A DNA stretch of 64,000 nucleotides from JBCBGF01 sp039193455 (GCA_039193455.1 JBCCWO010000001.1:530800-594799); one strand, 5' to 3'; positions 17,362 to 26,600 are shown, counted from the stretch's first letter. The notes: generated by a model from the sequence alone, not told the origin. A program made the numbers and translations.

Positions 17362-18690
17362 TTAGCGCGACATCAGAAACTCGGCGACGGCCTGGTATGC
17401 GGGCAGCGATGTGGGATCGATGAAGCCGTTTTGCGCCTGCGGGAAGGACGCAAGCCGCACCAGCACCATTTCGGCCGTTGGATCGACATAGATCGTCTGG
17501 CCGTGCACACCGCGGGCAGCGTAGGCCCCGTGATCGTTGTGGAACACCCACCACTGGCTGGTGTAGCTGCCCGTCGGGATGGTGGGGAAGCCGCCGAACT
17601 TGGACCGGTCGCCACCCTGTCCAATCGCCTCGACCACCGATGCCGCAAACAGGCGGTCGCCATTGATCTCGCCCCCGTTCAGCATGAGCTGGCCCAGCCG
17701 CCCCAGATCGCGCAGGCCGGCGGTGATGCCGCCCCCGGCAAAGGGCACGCCCTTGCCGTCCACGGTTTGATAGGCGTCCTGCTCGGCCCCGATGCGGCGC
17801 CATAGGCGTTCGGAGGCCAGCTCGGTCACGGATTTGCCGGTGACCCGGCTGATCATCCAGCCCAGCATGTCCGAATTGATCGTCTTGTAGTGGAACGCGT
17901 CCCCATGCGCGCCTTCGGGCGGCACCTGCTGAAGGTATTCCCAGTACCCGTCGGGGCCGGTGTAATCAGGGGCTTTGGGCAAGGGGCTTGCCGCGGCGGA
18001 ATACAGCCAGATGTCGGCGTTGCGGTCGGAATAATCCTCGGAATACTGCACGCCCGTGGTCATATCCATGACCTCTCGGACCGTTGCGGTGGCAAAGGCG
18101 CTTGTTCCGATTTCGGGGATCACGTCGCGCACAAGCGCCGTGTCGTCGAGCACACCTTCGGCCACCAGGATTTCACCGAGCAGGCCGGTGATGGACTTGG
18201 TCATCGACATGATCGCGTGTTTGCCATCCTCTTCGAGGCAACCGAAGTAACGCTCATACACCACCTCGCCGCGATGCAGGATGAGCATGCCGTCCGTGTA
18301 ATTGGCAAACAGCGATTGTTCCCACGTCATCGTGCTGTCACCGCCGATCGGCGTGAAGGTCAGCGCGTCGATATCTGCGCGCAACTGGGCGAAGTCGGCG
18401 GGGCTTGGGTAGCTGAGCGGCACCGGCGCGGCGAGCCCGCGGCTGATCTGTTCGGTCGGCAAAAACTCCCGCAGGTGGCAGACCGACCAGCGCAGCTTGG
18501 GGAAGCTGAAGTAGTTCGAATCGGGCTGGGTGATCAGCTTGTCCGCTTCGGGGGGAAACCCTTGCATCCAGCCCATCACGTTGGGGTCGGACTCTTGGGC
18601 CGACAGAACGGTCGTTTGCGCCGCGGCGGGGTGAAAAACGGCAGCGGCGCAAAGGGCCGCGGTACAAAGGGAAGTCAGGGCGTTCCGCAT
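17362..18690 (-). CDS. exported serine hydrolase, beta-lactamase/DD-peptidase fold
   Basis: A 442-residue protein with a Sec signal peptide ending AAA-QT at about residue 25. The catalytic SxxK motif is S162-M-T-K165, with a second motif at Y268/N272 and a C-terminal GVHGQTIYVDP segment in place of KTG. This is the class C beta-lactamase-related group that includes 6-aminohexanoate-dimer hydrolase and esterases. It is periplasmic; the substrate (ester, amide or peptide) is not predictable. It stands alone between convergent and divergent neighbours. Confidence 0.85.
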   Translation of the reverse strand: MRNALTSLCTAALCAAAVFHPAAAQTTVLSAQESDPNVMGWMQGFPPEADKLITQPDSNYFSFPKLRWSVCHLREFLPTEQISRGLAAPVPLSYPSPADFAQLRADIDALTFTPIGGDSTMTWEQSLFANYTDGMLILHRGEVVYERYFGCLEEDGKHAIMSMTKSITGLLGEILVAEGVLDDTALVRDVIPEIGTSAFATATVREVMDMTTGVQYSEDYSDRNADIWLYSAAASPLPKAPDYTGPDGYWEYLQQVPPEGAHGDAFHYKTINSDMLGWMISRVTGKSVTELASERLWRRIGAEQDAYQTVDGKGVPFAGGGITAGLRDLGRLGQLMLNGGEINGDRLFAASVVEAIGQGGDRSKFGGFPTIPTGSYTSQWWVFHNDHGAYAARGVHGQTIYVDPTAEMVLVRLASFPQAQNGFIDPTSLPAYQAVAEFLMSR

Positions 18691-18863
18691 GTCGACGTCC
18701 TTTCAAAACGGGCGATGTGACCATCTCTGAGAGATTTAAAGATATGTGGTGAAGGTAGCCCGGATCGGGCGGCTGTCGCGCAAAAGGGCGAAAGGTTGCG
18801 GAATTTTGAAGCCTGCGGTCCTTGGCCTTGCCATCGCCCTATGGCCTGCCGCACGATCCCGCC

Positions 18864-19229
18864 ATGATCCGCGATGATGTGAACGCCTATTGCACTACCC
18901 TGCCCGGTGCAGAGCTGAGCGACCCCTGGGGCGGCGGGCATGATGCCTGGAAGATCGGGGGCAAGATGTTTGCCTGTATCGGCATTGCGAATGTCGGCGT
19001 GTCGGTGAAAACGCCCGATATCGAGACCGCGCAGTTGCTGATCGAAATGGGGCGGGCCGAGCGGGCGCCTTACTTTCACAAGAGCTGGGTCTTGGTGCCC
19101 TGGGGTTCGGTCGCGCCAGCGGAAGTGAGGCAGCGGTTGCATACCTCGTACAGCATCGTCCGGGGCGGGTTGACCAAGAAGCTTCAGGCAACCTTCGATC
19201 CGGTGCCGCCACCCCCGCAATCCGATTGA
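18864..19229 (+). CDS. MmcQ/YjbR-family (DUF419) protein
   Basis: The ATG at 18864 (MIRDDVNAYC) gives 121 residues, the normal size of this family; a longer opening to 18822 is not supported. Typical features are the N-terminal LPGAELSDPWG, a GKMFACIG strand, SVKT, and the HKSWVLVPWG segment. YjbR proteins adopt a CyaY-like fold and may bind DNA, but the role is not firmly known. It precedes an aminotransferase gene by 31 bp and is probably co-transcribed with it. Confidence 0.8.
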   Translation: MIRDDVNAYCTTLPGAELSDPWGGGHDAWKIGGKMFACIGIANVGVSVKTPDIETAQLLIEMGRAERAPYFHKSWVLVPWGSVAPAEVRQRLHTSYSIVRGGLTKKLQATFDPVPPPPQSD

Positions 19230-19260
19230 CGGGACCCGCGCGCGGGGGCATCGCTGCGCC

Positions 19261-20436
19261 ATGGATCTTTCGCAGCGCATAACCTCGCTCACCACAGGCC
19301 AGACCCACGGATGGGAGGTGCATATGCGCGCCGCCCAAATGGCCGCGGCCGGAACCGATGTCACCTTTCTGACCGTGGGCGAGCACGATTTGCCGCCGTC
19401 GGACGGCACGCTTGAGGCGCTGGCTGAGGCGGCGCGGGCGGGGCACACCCGCTACACCCCGATCTCGGGCCAGGCCGAATTGCGAGACCTCGTGGCCAAG
19501 CGGATCATGGATCAGTCCGGGGTGCCCACGGCGCCCGAAAACGTGCTGATCGTCCCCGGCGCTCAGGCGGGGCTGTTTGTCGGGCACATGGCGCTGGCCG
19601 ATGCGGGGGATACCGGGCTTATCATCGATCCCTACTATGCGACCTACCCCGGCACGCTGCGCGCCGCCGGCCTGCGGCCCAAGCCGGTCGCGGCCCGGCC
19701 CGAGAACGGATTTGTCCCGGACCGCGCCACGCTGGACGCCGCGGCGGACGGCGCGCGCACGCTGTTGATCAACTCCCCCAACAACCCGACCGGCGCCGTC
19801 TATGGGGCACAGGTGCTGGACGGGATCGCCGAGGTGGTGCGGGATCACAATCTGTGGCTGATCTCGGGCGAGGTTTATGCCTCGCAGGTGTGGCAAGGCC
19901 AGCACCTGAGCCCGCGCGCCCTGCCCGCCCTGCGCGAGCGGACGCTGGTCGTCGGCTCGGTCTCGAAAAGCCATGCGATGACGGGGTTTCGTGCGGGTTG
20001 GGTCGTAGGGCCCGACCACGCCATCGACGCGATGTCGGATCTGATGATCAACGTGACCTACGGGATTTCGGGCTTTGTCCAGCAGGCCGCGCTTTATGCG
20101 TTGAACGCAGGCGCCGCGCTGGAACGCCAGTTCTCGGAACCGTTGCGCACGCGGCGGGATCTGGCGGAAACCCTTCTTGCCGAACAAGACACGCTGCGCG
20201 CGGTGCCTGCGGCGGGTGCGATGTATGTGATGCTGGATGTTCGGGCGACGGGGTTGAGCGGTGTGGGCTTTGCCGAGGCGCTGCTTGAGGCGGAGCGGAT
20301 CGCGGTGATGCCGGGCGAAAGCTTTGGCAGCGCGGCGGCGGGCCACATCCGGATTGCGCTGTCGGAAAGCGATGACCGGTTTGCCGCCGCCCTGCGGCGC
20401 ATCATCGCCTTTGCCGAGCGTCAGGCGCCGCGGTGA
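19261..20436 (+). CDS. fold-type I aminotransferase, AruH-like, with the PLP-N1 aspartate replaced by Gly
   Basis: This 391-residue class I/II aminotransferase shows SPNNPTGA for cofactor/substrate contact, the PLP-lysine in SVSKSHAMTGFRAGW, and an ending close to arginine-pyruvate transaminase AruH. The segment that normally reads SDEVY, whose Asp binds the pyridine nitrogen of PLP, reads ISGEVYASQVW here (codons ATC TCG GGC GAG at 19861-19872). The key Asp is Gly. Loss of that residue normally cripples transamination, so this protein may be impaired, altered in chemistry, or use another acid. The substrate is uncertain. Confidence 0.82.
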   Translation: MDLSQRITSLTTGQTHGWEVHMRAAQMAAAGTDVTFLTVGEHDLPPSDGTLEALAEAARAGHTRYTPISGQAELRDLVAKRIMDQSGVPTAPENVLIVPGAQAGLFVGHMALADAGDTGLIIDPYYATYPGTLRAAGLRPKPVAARPENGFVPDRATLDAAADGARTLLINSPNNPTGAVYGAQVLDGIAEVVRDHNLWLISGEVYASQVWQGQHLSPRALPALRERTLVVGSVSKSHAMTGFRAGWVVGPDHAIDAMSDLMINVTYGISGFVQQAALYALNAGAALERQFSEPLRTRRDLAETLLAEQDTLRAVPAAGAMYVMLDVRATGLSGVGFAEALLEAERIAVMPGESFGSAAAGHIRIALSESDDRFAAALRRIIAFAERQAPR

Positions 20437-20455
20437 ACCGAACGACGGGAAAAGG

Positions 20456-20497
20456 GACCGCGCCCGCCCGGGTGGGGGATAGGCAGCGGGCGCGATC
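20456..20497. terminator. hairpin between convergent aminotransferase and OMP genes
   Basis: GACCGCGCCCGC (20456-20467) pairs with GCGGGCGCGATC (20486-20497) over 12 pairs, with one wobble and an 18-nt loop. On the minus strand it is followed by CCCTTTTCCC, so it fits best as a terminator for the outer-membrane protein gene and may act in both directions. Confidence 0.6.
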
Positions 20498-20523
20498 CTG
20501 GGCCATGGGCCCCCGGCACGCGA

Positions 20524-21042
20524 TCAGAAGCGGAACGATGCGCGTGCGGTAAGAGTGGTGGCTTCGATGTCGATGCCGGTATCTTCGAAATCGTCAAATT
20601 CGTGGTAGAGCAACTCGCCCCCGATGATCCATCCGGTGCCGGTGTCAAACCCGACACCAGCGCCGATGAAGGCACCGTTATCCGTGCCAAGGCTGGCATC
20701 GGCCCAGGCCAGACCGGCGGTGCCGTAGATAAGCGTATCGCCCACATTCGTCCCGGCGCGGAGCTTGAGCCGGGTCACAGAATCGATGCTTTCGGCGCCG
20801 TCGCCCAGCTCAATATCGCCAAAATCAATGTCCAGCTCACCGCCCACCACGGCGGTGCCCAGATCGACGTCGTAGCCGACATGGCCACCGAGGATGAAGT
20901 CATCCCCGTCGATTGACGCCGCGCCGGAGGTGTCGGCCGACAAATAGCCCAGCTGAAGACCCGCATAGGGGCCGCCTTTGTCCTGTGCAAAGGCCGGTGT
21001 TGCCGCTGCCGCCACGGCGGCAAGTACAACAGGTTTCCACAT
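20524..21042 (-). CDS. outer-membrane beta-barrel protein
   Basis: This 172-residue protein has a signal peptide cleaved after TPAFA (about residue 19). The mature part has alternating strands (YAGLQLGYL, GGHVGYDV, GGELDIDFG, IYGTAGLAW, IIGGELLYHEF) and ends in SFRF, the terminal aromatic signal for BamA recognition. It matches small eight-stranded OmpA/OmpW-like barrels of the OMP_b-brl type. It is highly acidic. Function is unknown and probably structural. Confidence 0.85.
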   Translation of the reverse strand: MWKPVVLAAVAAAATPAFAQDKGGPYAGLQLGYLSADTSGAASIDGDDFILGGHVGYDVDLGTAVVGGELDIDFGDIELGDGAESIDSVTRLKLRAGTNVGDTLIYGTAGLAWADASLGTDNGAFIGAGVGFDTGTGWIIGGELLYHEFDDFEDTGIDIEATTLTARASFRF

Positions 21043-21245
21043 GGATTTTCTCCGAATTGCTTAATTGCTGCTTCGTAATTGGTATGTGGGGGCGGATGAC
21101 GCGCCGGACACCCCCGGCGCGGGATTTCCGAAAATCAGGCAGAATGCCGCAAAATCGGGGGGTTAACGGCAGCTATGGATTGCCGTCACGAGACTGTGAT
21201 GGAATAGAACCGCTGCGGGCTGACACCTTTGGGGGATTTTGCGCC

Positions 21246-22001
21246 ATGGACCTATCGCAAAGCTGCGCTGTCGTGACCGGTGGGGCGTCGGGCCTGGGCG
21301 CCGCCGTCGCGCGCCACCTGGTAGATGCGGGCGGCACGGTCATGATCTTTGACCGGGACGCCACGCGCGGCGCCGAGGCGGCGGATACTATTGGCGCGGG
21401 GTTTGTGCCCGTCGATGTGACCGATGAGGCCTCGGTCACCGGCGGCATCGCCGCGGCGCGCGCGTCGATGGGCAAGATCTCGGTCCTGGTGAACTGCGCC
21501 GGGATCGCGACCGGCGAAAAGACGGTGGGGCGCGAGGGGCCGCACGCGCTGGACAGTTTCCGGCGCACGATCGACATCAACCTCGTGGGCAGTTTCAACT
21601 GCCTTCGTCTGGCCGCGGACGTGATGGCAGCCAATGACCCCAATGAGGATGGCGAGCGCGGGGTTGTGATCAACACCGCCTCGGTGGCGGCCTTTGACGG
21701 GCAAAAGGGTCAGACCGCCTATGCCGCGTCGAAGGCGGGCGTTGCGGCCCTGTCGCTGCCCGCCGCGCGGGATCTTGCGCGTCTGGGCATTCGCGTGAAC
21801 GCCATCGCGCCGGGGCTGTTTCTGACGCCGATGCTTGAGGGTCTTGGGCCCGAGATCGTCGATGGGCTTTCGGCGGATGTGCAATTCCCCAAGCGGCTGG
21901 GCCGCCCGGCGGAGTTCGCGGCGCTGGCGGGGCATATCATCGAAAACGCCTATCTCAATGGAACGACGATCCGGCTGGACGGTGGCCTGCGGATGCCGTG
22001 A
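21246..22001 (+). CDS. short-chain dehydrogenase, 3-hydroxyacyl-CoA dehydrogenase type II-like
   Basis: The ATG at 21246 gives 251 residues; the frame extends upstream to 20913 without coding character. Motifs present: TGGASGLG for NAD binding, NCAG, the catalytic Ser in NTASVAAF, and YAASK. The long insert after FRRTIDINLVGSFN and the APGLFLTPMLEGLG tail are typical of the HSD17B10 branch, which oxidises short-chain 3-hydroxyacyl-CoA or steroids. It converges with the ABC-F gene, leaving 7 bp between stops. Confidence 0.88.
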   Translation: MDLSQSCAVVTGGASGLGAAVARHLVDAGGTVMIFDRDATRGAEAADTIGAGFVPVDVTDEASVTGGIAAARASMGKISVLVNCAGIATGEKTVGREGPHALDSFRRTIDINLVGSFNCLRLAADVMAANDPNEDGERGVVINTASVAAFDGQKGQTAYAASKAGVAALSLPAARDLARLGIRVNAIAPGLFLTPMLEGLGPEIVDGLSADVQFPKRLGRPAEFAALAGHIIENAYLNGTTIRLDGGLRMP

Positions 22002-22008
22002 GGGCCCC

Positions 22009-23820
22009 CTAGCCTTCTGCCTTTTCCTCAAGCAGCAGCCATTCCTCTTCGGCGGCGGTGAGCGCGGTCTGCCGGGCCACCAGCGCTTCGCTGGCTTTCT
22101 GAAATTTCACAGGTTCGCGGGTGAAGAGACCGGGATCCGCCAGAAGCCCCTCCAGCTTGGCAATCTCGGCCGCGAGCCGATCAATCTCGGCGGGCAGTTC
22201 TTTCAGGCGGTGGGTTTCGGTGAAGCTGAGCTTGGTCGGGGCGGCGGCGGGTTTTGGTTTCTCCGACGGCGTTTTCGCCTTGGGTTTTGCTCCCGCTCGG
22301 GGCGCATCGGGCGCCTTGCGCTGCGCCTGATAATCGCTCCAACCGCCCGCATAGACGGTGGCGGTGCCGTCCCCCTCCATCGCGACGGTGACCGTGGCCA
22401 CGCGATCCAGAAAATCGCGGTCGTGGCTGACCACGATCACGGTGCCCTCATAGTCAGAGATCAATTCCTGCAAGAGATCCAGCGTCTCGATGTCGAGATC
22501 GTTGGTGGGTTCGTCGAGGACCAGCAGGTTCGAGGGCTTTGCCATCAGCCGCGCCAAGAGCAGGCGGGCCTTTTCGCCACCCGACAGCGATTTGACCGGC
22601 GCGCGGGCCTGTGCGTCGGAGAATAGAAAATCCTTGAGGTAGCCCACGACATGGCGGGGCTGGCCGCGCACCATCACCTGATCGGCCCGGCCCGAGACGC
22701 GCATCTCGGGGCTGCCCGTGAGGCTGTCCCAAAGGCTCATCTCCGGGTCGAGCGCCGTTCGGTTCTGGTCAAAGACCGCGATCTCAAGCGCGGTGCCCAG
22801 CCGCACGGTGCCCGCATCGGGCGACGTCTCACCGGTCAGCAGTTTGAGAAGCGTGGTCTTCCCCGCGCCGTTTGGTCCGACAAGCGCGAGCCGATCCCCG
22901 CGCATCAAGCGCAGGGAAAAATCGCGCAGGATCACCTTCGCATCATAGGCCTTTGAAATCTCGCGCGCTTCGGCGACGAGACGCCCGCTTTTCGGGCCAC
23001 CGTCAAAGGCCATGGCGGCGGTGCCCGCCCGTTTGATCATGTCGCTGCGTTCCTGGCGCAGCGCCTTGAGCGCGCGGACCCGGCCCTGGTTGCGTTTGCG
23101 GCGGGCACTGATCCCTTCGACGGCCCAGCGCGCCTCGGCCTTGATCTTGCGATCGAGCTTGTGGCGGGCCAAATCCTCTTCTTCCCATGTCGTGTCGCGC
23201 CAGGCCTCGAACGCGTCAAAGCCTTTGTCCTGACGCCGCATCACACCACGGTCGAGCCAGAGCGTCGCGCGGGTGATGGCGCGCAGGACGGCACGGTCGT
23301 GGCTGATTAGGACAAAGGCCTGGCGGCTGGCCTGGAGCGTGTCCTCCAGCCAGGCGATGGCGGCGATGTCGAGGTGGTTGGTGGGTTCGTCCAGCAGCAT
23401 GAGATCCGGCGCTTCGGCCATCAGCTTGGCCAACGCCGCCCGGCGCCGTTCCCCGCCCGAGGCGGTTTCGGGCGCTTTCGCGGGATCAAAGCCGAGCCCC
23501 TCTGCCGCGGCCTCCACCCGGTAGCCCTCGCCCGGGTCAAGATCGCTGGCGGCGTAATCGCCCAGCGTGGCGAACCCGGCCAGCGAAGGGTCCTGTTCCA
23601 TATAGCCGACCGAGGTTCCGCTGGGGAGCACGCGGGCGCCGCTGTCGGGTTCGACCAGACCGGCCATCAGCTTCATCAGCGTGGATTTTCCCGACCCGTT
23701 GCGCCCCACGAGCGCCAACCGATCCCCCGGCTGCACCACCAGATCGAGCCCGGAAAACACCGGGTCGCCGCCGAAAGTCAGCGAGATGTCCGAGAGTTGA
23801 AGCAGCGGGGCGCGGGCCAT
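22009..23820 (-). CDS. uup: ABC-F family ATPase, Uup-like
   Basis: A 603-residue soluble protein with two ABC domains and no membrane segments. Walker A motifs are GRNGSGKST (about 39-47) and GPNGAGKTT (about 320). Both ABC signatures are present (ASGGERRR and LSGGEKAR), as are both LLDEPTNHLD/VLDEPTNDLD Walker B regions. The C-terminal coiled coil (about 530-603) is the Uup mark. ABC-F proteins act on ribosomes, and Uup is linked to ribosome rescue and transposon excision; here the subfamily is inferred from the C-terminus. Confidence 0.88.
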   Translation of the reverse strand: MARAPLLQLSDISLTFGGDPVFSGLDLVVQPGDRLALVGRNGSGKSTLMKLMAGLVEPDSGARVLPSGTSVGYMEQDPSLAGFATLGDYAASDLDPGEGYRVEAAAEGLGFDPAKAPETASGGERRRAALAKLMAEAPDLMLLDEPTNHLDIAAIAWLEDTLQASRQAFVLISHDRAVLRAITRATLWLDRGVMRRQDKGFDAFEAWRDTTWEEEDLARHKLDRKIKAEARWAVEGISARRKRNQGRVRALKALRQERSDMIKRAGTAAMAFDGGPKSGRLVAEAREISKAYDAKVILRDFSLRLMRGDRLALVGPNGAGKTTLLKLLTGETSPDAGTVRLGTALEIAVFDQNRTALDPEMSLWDSLTGSPEMRVSGRADQVMVRGQPRHVVGYLKDFLFSDAQARAPVKSLSGGEKARLLLARLMAKPSNLLVLDEPTNDLDIETLDLLQELISDYEGTVIVVSHDRDFLDRVATVTVAMEGDGTATVYAGGWSDYQAQRKAPDAPRAGAKPKAKTPSEKPKPAAAPTKLSFTETHRLKELPAEIDRLAAEIAKLEGLLADPGLFTREPVKFQKASEALVARQTALTAAEEEWLLLEEKAEG

Positions 23821-23851
23821 GGCGGGGCGTTAGCGGGCGGGGCGTTTGGGG

Positions 23852-24244
23852 TCAAGCAGACCGGATGTTGGGTGGTACCAGAGGTCCAGCAACCTTGCCG
23901 GTTGGAAGCCGGAATCCACACTCGGCGCATAGCTTTGCCTTCGGCGTCCGAAACGGCCGGGTACAGTTTGGACAAGGTGCACCGTAGTTCTGCATCCGCA
24001 CGGCAAAGACCTCGTCGGGATGGCCAAGCTGGTCACCCGTTAGTTCCGCGTATCTCTCCATTGCCTGGGTGCGGACGTTTCCCTGACGATATGTTTGCCA
24101 GGCTTCGCTCAGAGAGGTCCCGCTGGACGCGCGCAGCGCGTTGACCTCATCAATTGGGCCGCCGACATCAACAAAGCTCCACTCTTGCTCGTCGAGCAAC
24201 GCAACTTCCCGTCTCAGCCTGTAAGAATAGGCGCGGTATGGCAT
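23852..24244 (-). CDS. hypothetical protein with zinc-ribbon-like CxxC pairs
   Basis: This 130-residue protein has CPNC (about residue 91) and CAEC (about 106), a spacing suited to a small zinc ribbon near the C-terminus. The N-terminal ~85 residues are charged and helical with no family I know. It follows olsB by 3 bp on the same strand, so co-transcription is likely. Base composition is a little less GC-rich than its neighbours, which may mean recent acquisition. Confidence 0.55.
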   Translation of the reverse strand: MPYRAYSYRLRREVALLDEQEWSFVDVGGPIDEVNALRASSGTSLSEAWQTYRQGNVRTQAMERYAELTGDQLGHPDEVFAVRMQNYGAPCPNCTRPFRTPKAKLCAECGFRLPTGKVAGPLVPPNIRSA

Positions 24245-24247
24245 GGG

Positions 24248-24988
24248 TTAGACGGCACTTGCCCGCAAAAGCCGTTTGCGCGCGGGCGGGATGGCCGAGA
24301 TCTCGAGCCCCGTGAACACGTGGAGCGTGCCCAGATCGCGGTCGACGACCGCGTGGTCGCTGACCCAGCCGCCCATGGCCAGGTACCCGCGCAAGAGCGG
24401 CGGCATCGTCAGCATTGCGCGTTTCACATCGGCCTTCTTGCGCAGGAACTGGGCAAAGCGGAACACGTTGGGCGCCTTGACCTGGGGCAGCCAGCGTTTG
24501 GGCGCGAGGTGGCGTTCCTTCAGCATCGCGAAGGCGTCGCGGTAGCCATCGGCATCCGTGCCCTGGAAGGACGAGCAGCCGAAGAGCATATCGGTGCCGG
24601 TCTCATCCACATACCGGCTCATCGCCGCCCAGGCGACGCGGATGATGTCGGGATCCTTGAGCCCGGGCTCGATGCAGAAACGCCCCATCTCGACCATCCG
24701 GCCCGCATAGCCTTCGAGCGCTGAGAGTTCGTAGTACTGTGCCGCATAGCTGCGCGAGATCTGGGCGCCGTCTTCGAGATCGAGCAGGCGGAAGCAGCAG
24801 ACGAGGCGCCCGCTTTTGCGTTCCTCGATCAGGACATGGCGGCAGATCGCATCGAAGGGGTCGGCGTCGCGCCCGTCGCCCCCGTCGCGATCGACAAAGG
24901 CGCGATAGCGCAGCCGCTGCGCCGCTGCGACATCCGCCGCGGCATTTGAAAATCGTGCGGTATACCGCCCGTTTGATCCTAAACCCAT
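24248..24988 (-). CDS. olsB: L-ornithine N-alpha-acyltransferase-like (OlsB) GNAT protein
   Basis: The ATG at 24988 gives 246 residues; the open frame reaches 25123 but the extra part lacks protein character. Typical OlsB features are the RYRAFVDRDGGDG start, ISRSYAAQYYELSAL, EMGRFCIEP and LFGCSSFQGTD. OlsB transfers a 3-hydroxyacyl group from ACP to ornithine, giving lyso-ornithine lipid, a phosphorus-free membrane lipid common in Rhodobacterales. olsA is not adjacent. Some pipelines name such proteins hemolysin-like. Confidence 0.82.
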   Translation of the reverse strand: MGLGSNGRYTARFSNAAADVAAAQRLRYRAFVDRDGGDGRDADPFDAICRHVLIEERKSGRLVCCFRLLDLEDGAQISRSYAAQYYELSALEGYAGRMVEMGRFCIEPGLKDPDIIRVAWAAMSRYVDETGTDMLFGCSSFQGTDADGYRDAFAMLKERHLAPKRWLPQVKAPNVFRFAQFLRKKADVKRAMLTMPPLLRGYLAMGGWVSDHAVVDRDLGTLHVFTGLEISAIPPARKRLLRASAV

Positions 24989-25121
24989 TGGACAACCCTG
25001 CCCTACAAGAAACCACTGCCTCGGATGTGAGCCATGGTGAACGCCGCGACGCCCCCTAGCTTTCGTTTCCATACCTATATAGCAGGCGTAACGTCTGAGC
25101 GACAAAGAATGCGGGGAACCC

Positions 25122-25517
25122 ATGGAAAAGATCGAAAAATCCGAAGCGGAGTGGCGGGCGCAACTGTCGGACCTGGCCTACAAGGTCACGCGCAAGCATG
25201 GGACCGAGCGCGCCTTTACCCATGACGACTTTCCAAAGGATGCGGGCACGTTCCGCTGCATTTGCTGTGATGCGCCGCTGTTCGACCAGGCGCATAAGTT
25301 TGAGAGCGGGACGGGATGGCCGTCATTCTACCAGCCGCTCGACCCAGAGATGGTGGGCGAACAGGAAGATCGCAGCTTTTTCATGCGACGCACCGAGGTG
25401 CATTGCAATCAATGCGACGCGCATCTGGGCCATGTCTTCCCGGACGGTCCCGCGCCCACAGGGCTGCGCTATTGCATCAATGGGGTGGCGCTGAACTTTG
25501 ATCCCGAAGAGGACTAG
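25122..25517 (+). CDS. msrB: peptide-methionine (R)-S-oxide reductase
   Basis: This 131-residue MsrB has the structural-zinc cysteines C46/C49 and C95/C98, the GTGWPSFYQP substrate loop, HCNQCDAHLGHVFPDGP, and the catalytic C118 in LRYCINGVAL. It reduces methionine-R-sulfoxide in oxidised proteins using thioredoxin. Its TAG stop shares bases with the TAG stop of the convergent bamE gene (palindromic CTAG at 25514-25517). Confidence 0.95.
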   Translation: MEKIEKSEAEWRAQLSDLAYKVTRKHGTERAFTHDDFPKDAGTFRCICCDAPLFDQAHKFESGTGWPSFYQPLDPEMVGEQEDRSFFMRRTEVHCNQCDAHLGHVFPDGPAPTGLRYCINGVALNFDPEED

Positions 25518-25957
25518 TTCAGAAGATCACCGGCGTTGAGGTTGCCGATATTGCCGAAGGCCTGACGCAGAAAGCCGATGCCTTCGGTATTGCTGTCGGT
25601 GACACGGCGCGACAGGCGGACCACGCGGCCCTCTTCAAGCCCGAACCGCTCGATGTTCGACACCGTGCCGTTTGAGGCAAAGCTGATGGCCAGCACTTCG
25701 CGGTCGATCTCTTCGGGGGCGTTCCAGGTGTAGTTTCGCACGGTCGAGCGGATGTAATACCAGCCGCTGGCCTCCGCGATGCCGCCGACGCCGGGTTTGC
25801 CGATCGAGCCCTCGACCGAATCCCGGGTGTCGACGCCCACGATGATATTGGCCAGCTCATCCTCGGGCGGCATGTAGCCGTGATTGCGGAACGTGGCGGC
25901 GCAGGCCGCAAGCAGGGCCAGCGCGACGACGAGTGCGGTGATCCGGATCGGTGCCAT
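25514..25957 (-). CDS. bamE: outer-membrane assembly lipoprotein BamE/SmpA-OmlA family
   Basis: The ATG at 25957 gives 147 residues with a lipoprotein signal (LALLAAC, lipidated Cys at about 19). The SmpA/OmlA domain follows, with the family's VGVDTRDSVEGSIGKPGVGG and a WYYIRSTVR strand. BamE is an accessory of the BamA complex that inserts outer-membrane barrels. It is divergent from yceD, an arrangement often seen in alphaproteobacteria. Confidence 0.88.
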   Translation of the reverse strand: MAPIRITALVVALALLAACAATFRNHGYMPPEDELANIIVGVDTRDSVEGSIGKPGVGGIAEASGWYYIRSTVRNYTWNAPEEIDREVLAISFASNGTVSNIERFGLEEGRVVRLSRRVTDSNTEGIGFLRQAFGNIGNLNAGDLLN

Positions 25958-26026
25958 GGCCCCCCTCTTGTCAAACGGTCCCGGCGGTGACACTCCGCAT
26001 ACATGGCGGCCTCGGAGGGTTCAAGA

Positions 26027-26521
26027 ATGCAACAGAGACGCGAGGATCCCGGCATTCGCTTGCGGGTGGCCGACCTTTCGACAGCCGCGCGCACGGGGTT
26101 CGACATCGTCCCGGATGCGAACTGGCGGGCGGCTTTGGCCGCGGAGTTGGGCATTTTGGGCGTCCGCAAGCTGCGGTTTGCGGGGCAGATCGCGCCGGCG
26201 GGCAGCGCGGACTGGCAGTTGACCGGATCGCTGGGGGCCACGGTTGTGCAGGCCTGTGTCGTCACGCTGGACCCGGTGAGCACGCGCCTCGACGAGGCGG
26301 TTCAGCGGACATATCTGGCGCAGATGCCCGAGCTGCCGGAGGCCGCTGAGGTCGAAATGCCTGAGGATGACAGTTTCGACGCCCTGGGCGAGCATATCGA
26401 TCTGGGCGCGGTTCTTGCCGAGGCTCTGGCGCTGGCCCTGCCGCTTTATCCGCGCGCCGAGGGTGCCGACCTTGCGCAGGCGCAGTTTGCCGGCCCGGGC
26501 GTCACCCCGATGACCGACTAG
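26027..26521 (+). CDS. yceD: YceD/DUF177-family protein
   Basis: The ATG at 26027 is chosen for its GGAGGG site 7 bp ahead, giving 164 residues; an upstream ATG at 26003 has none. The protein shows the DUF177 features: an RFAGQIAPAGSADW strand, a CVVTLDPVSTRLDE segment with a single Cys, and an acidic DLGAVLAEALALALPLYPR helix. YceD sits before rpmF in most bacteria and is linked to 23S rRNA/ribosome metabolism. Confidence 0.85.
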   Translation: MQQRREDPGIRLRVADLSTAARTGFDIVPDANWRAALAAELGILGVRKLRFAGQIAPAGSADWQLTGSLGATVVQACVVTLDPVSTRLDEAVQRTYLAQMPELPEAAEVEMPEDDSFDALGEHIDLGAVLAEALALALPLYPRAEGADLAQAQFAGPGVTPMTD

Positions 26522-26600
26522 GACGCCCGCCCGTTCGCCGGGTTGAAAGACCTGCGCGACAAACTGGATAAAAAGGGCTAATCTGGTCTGAAGAAGGGGG

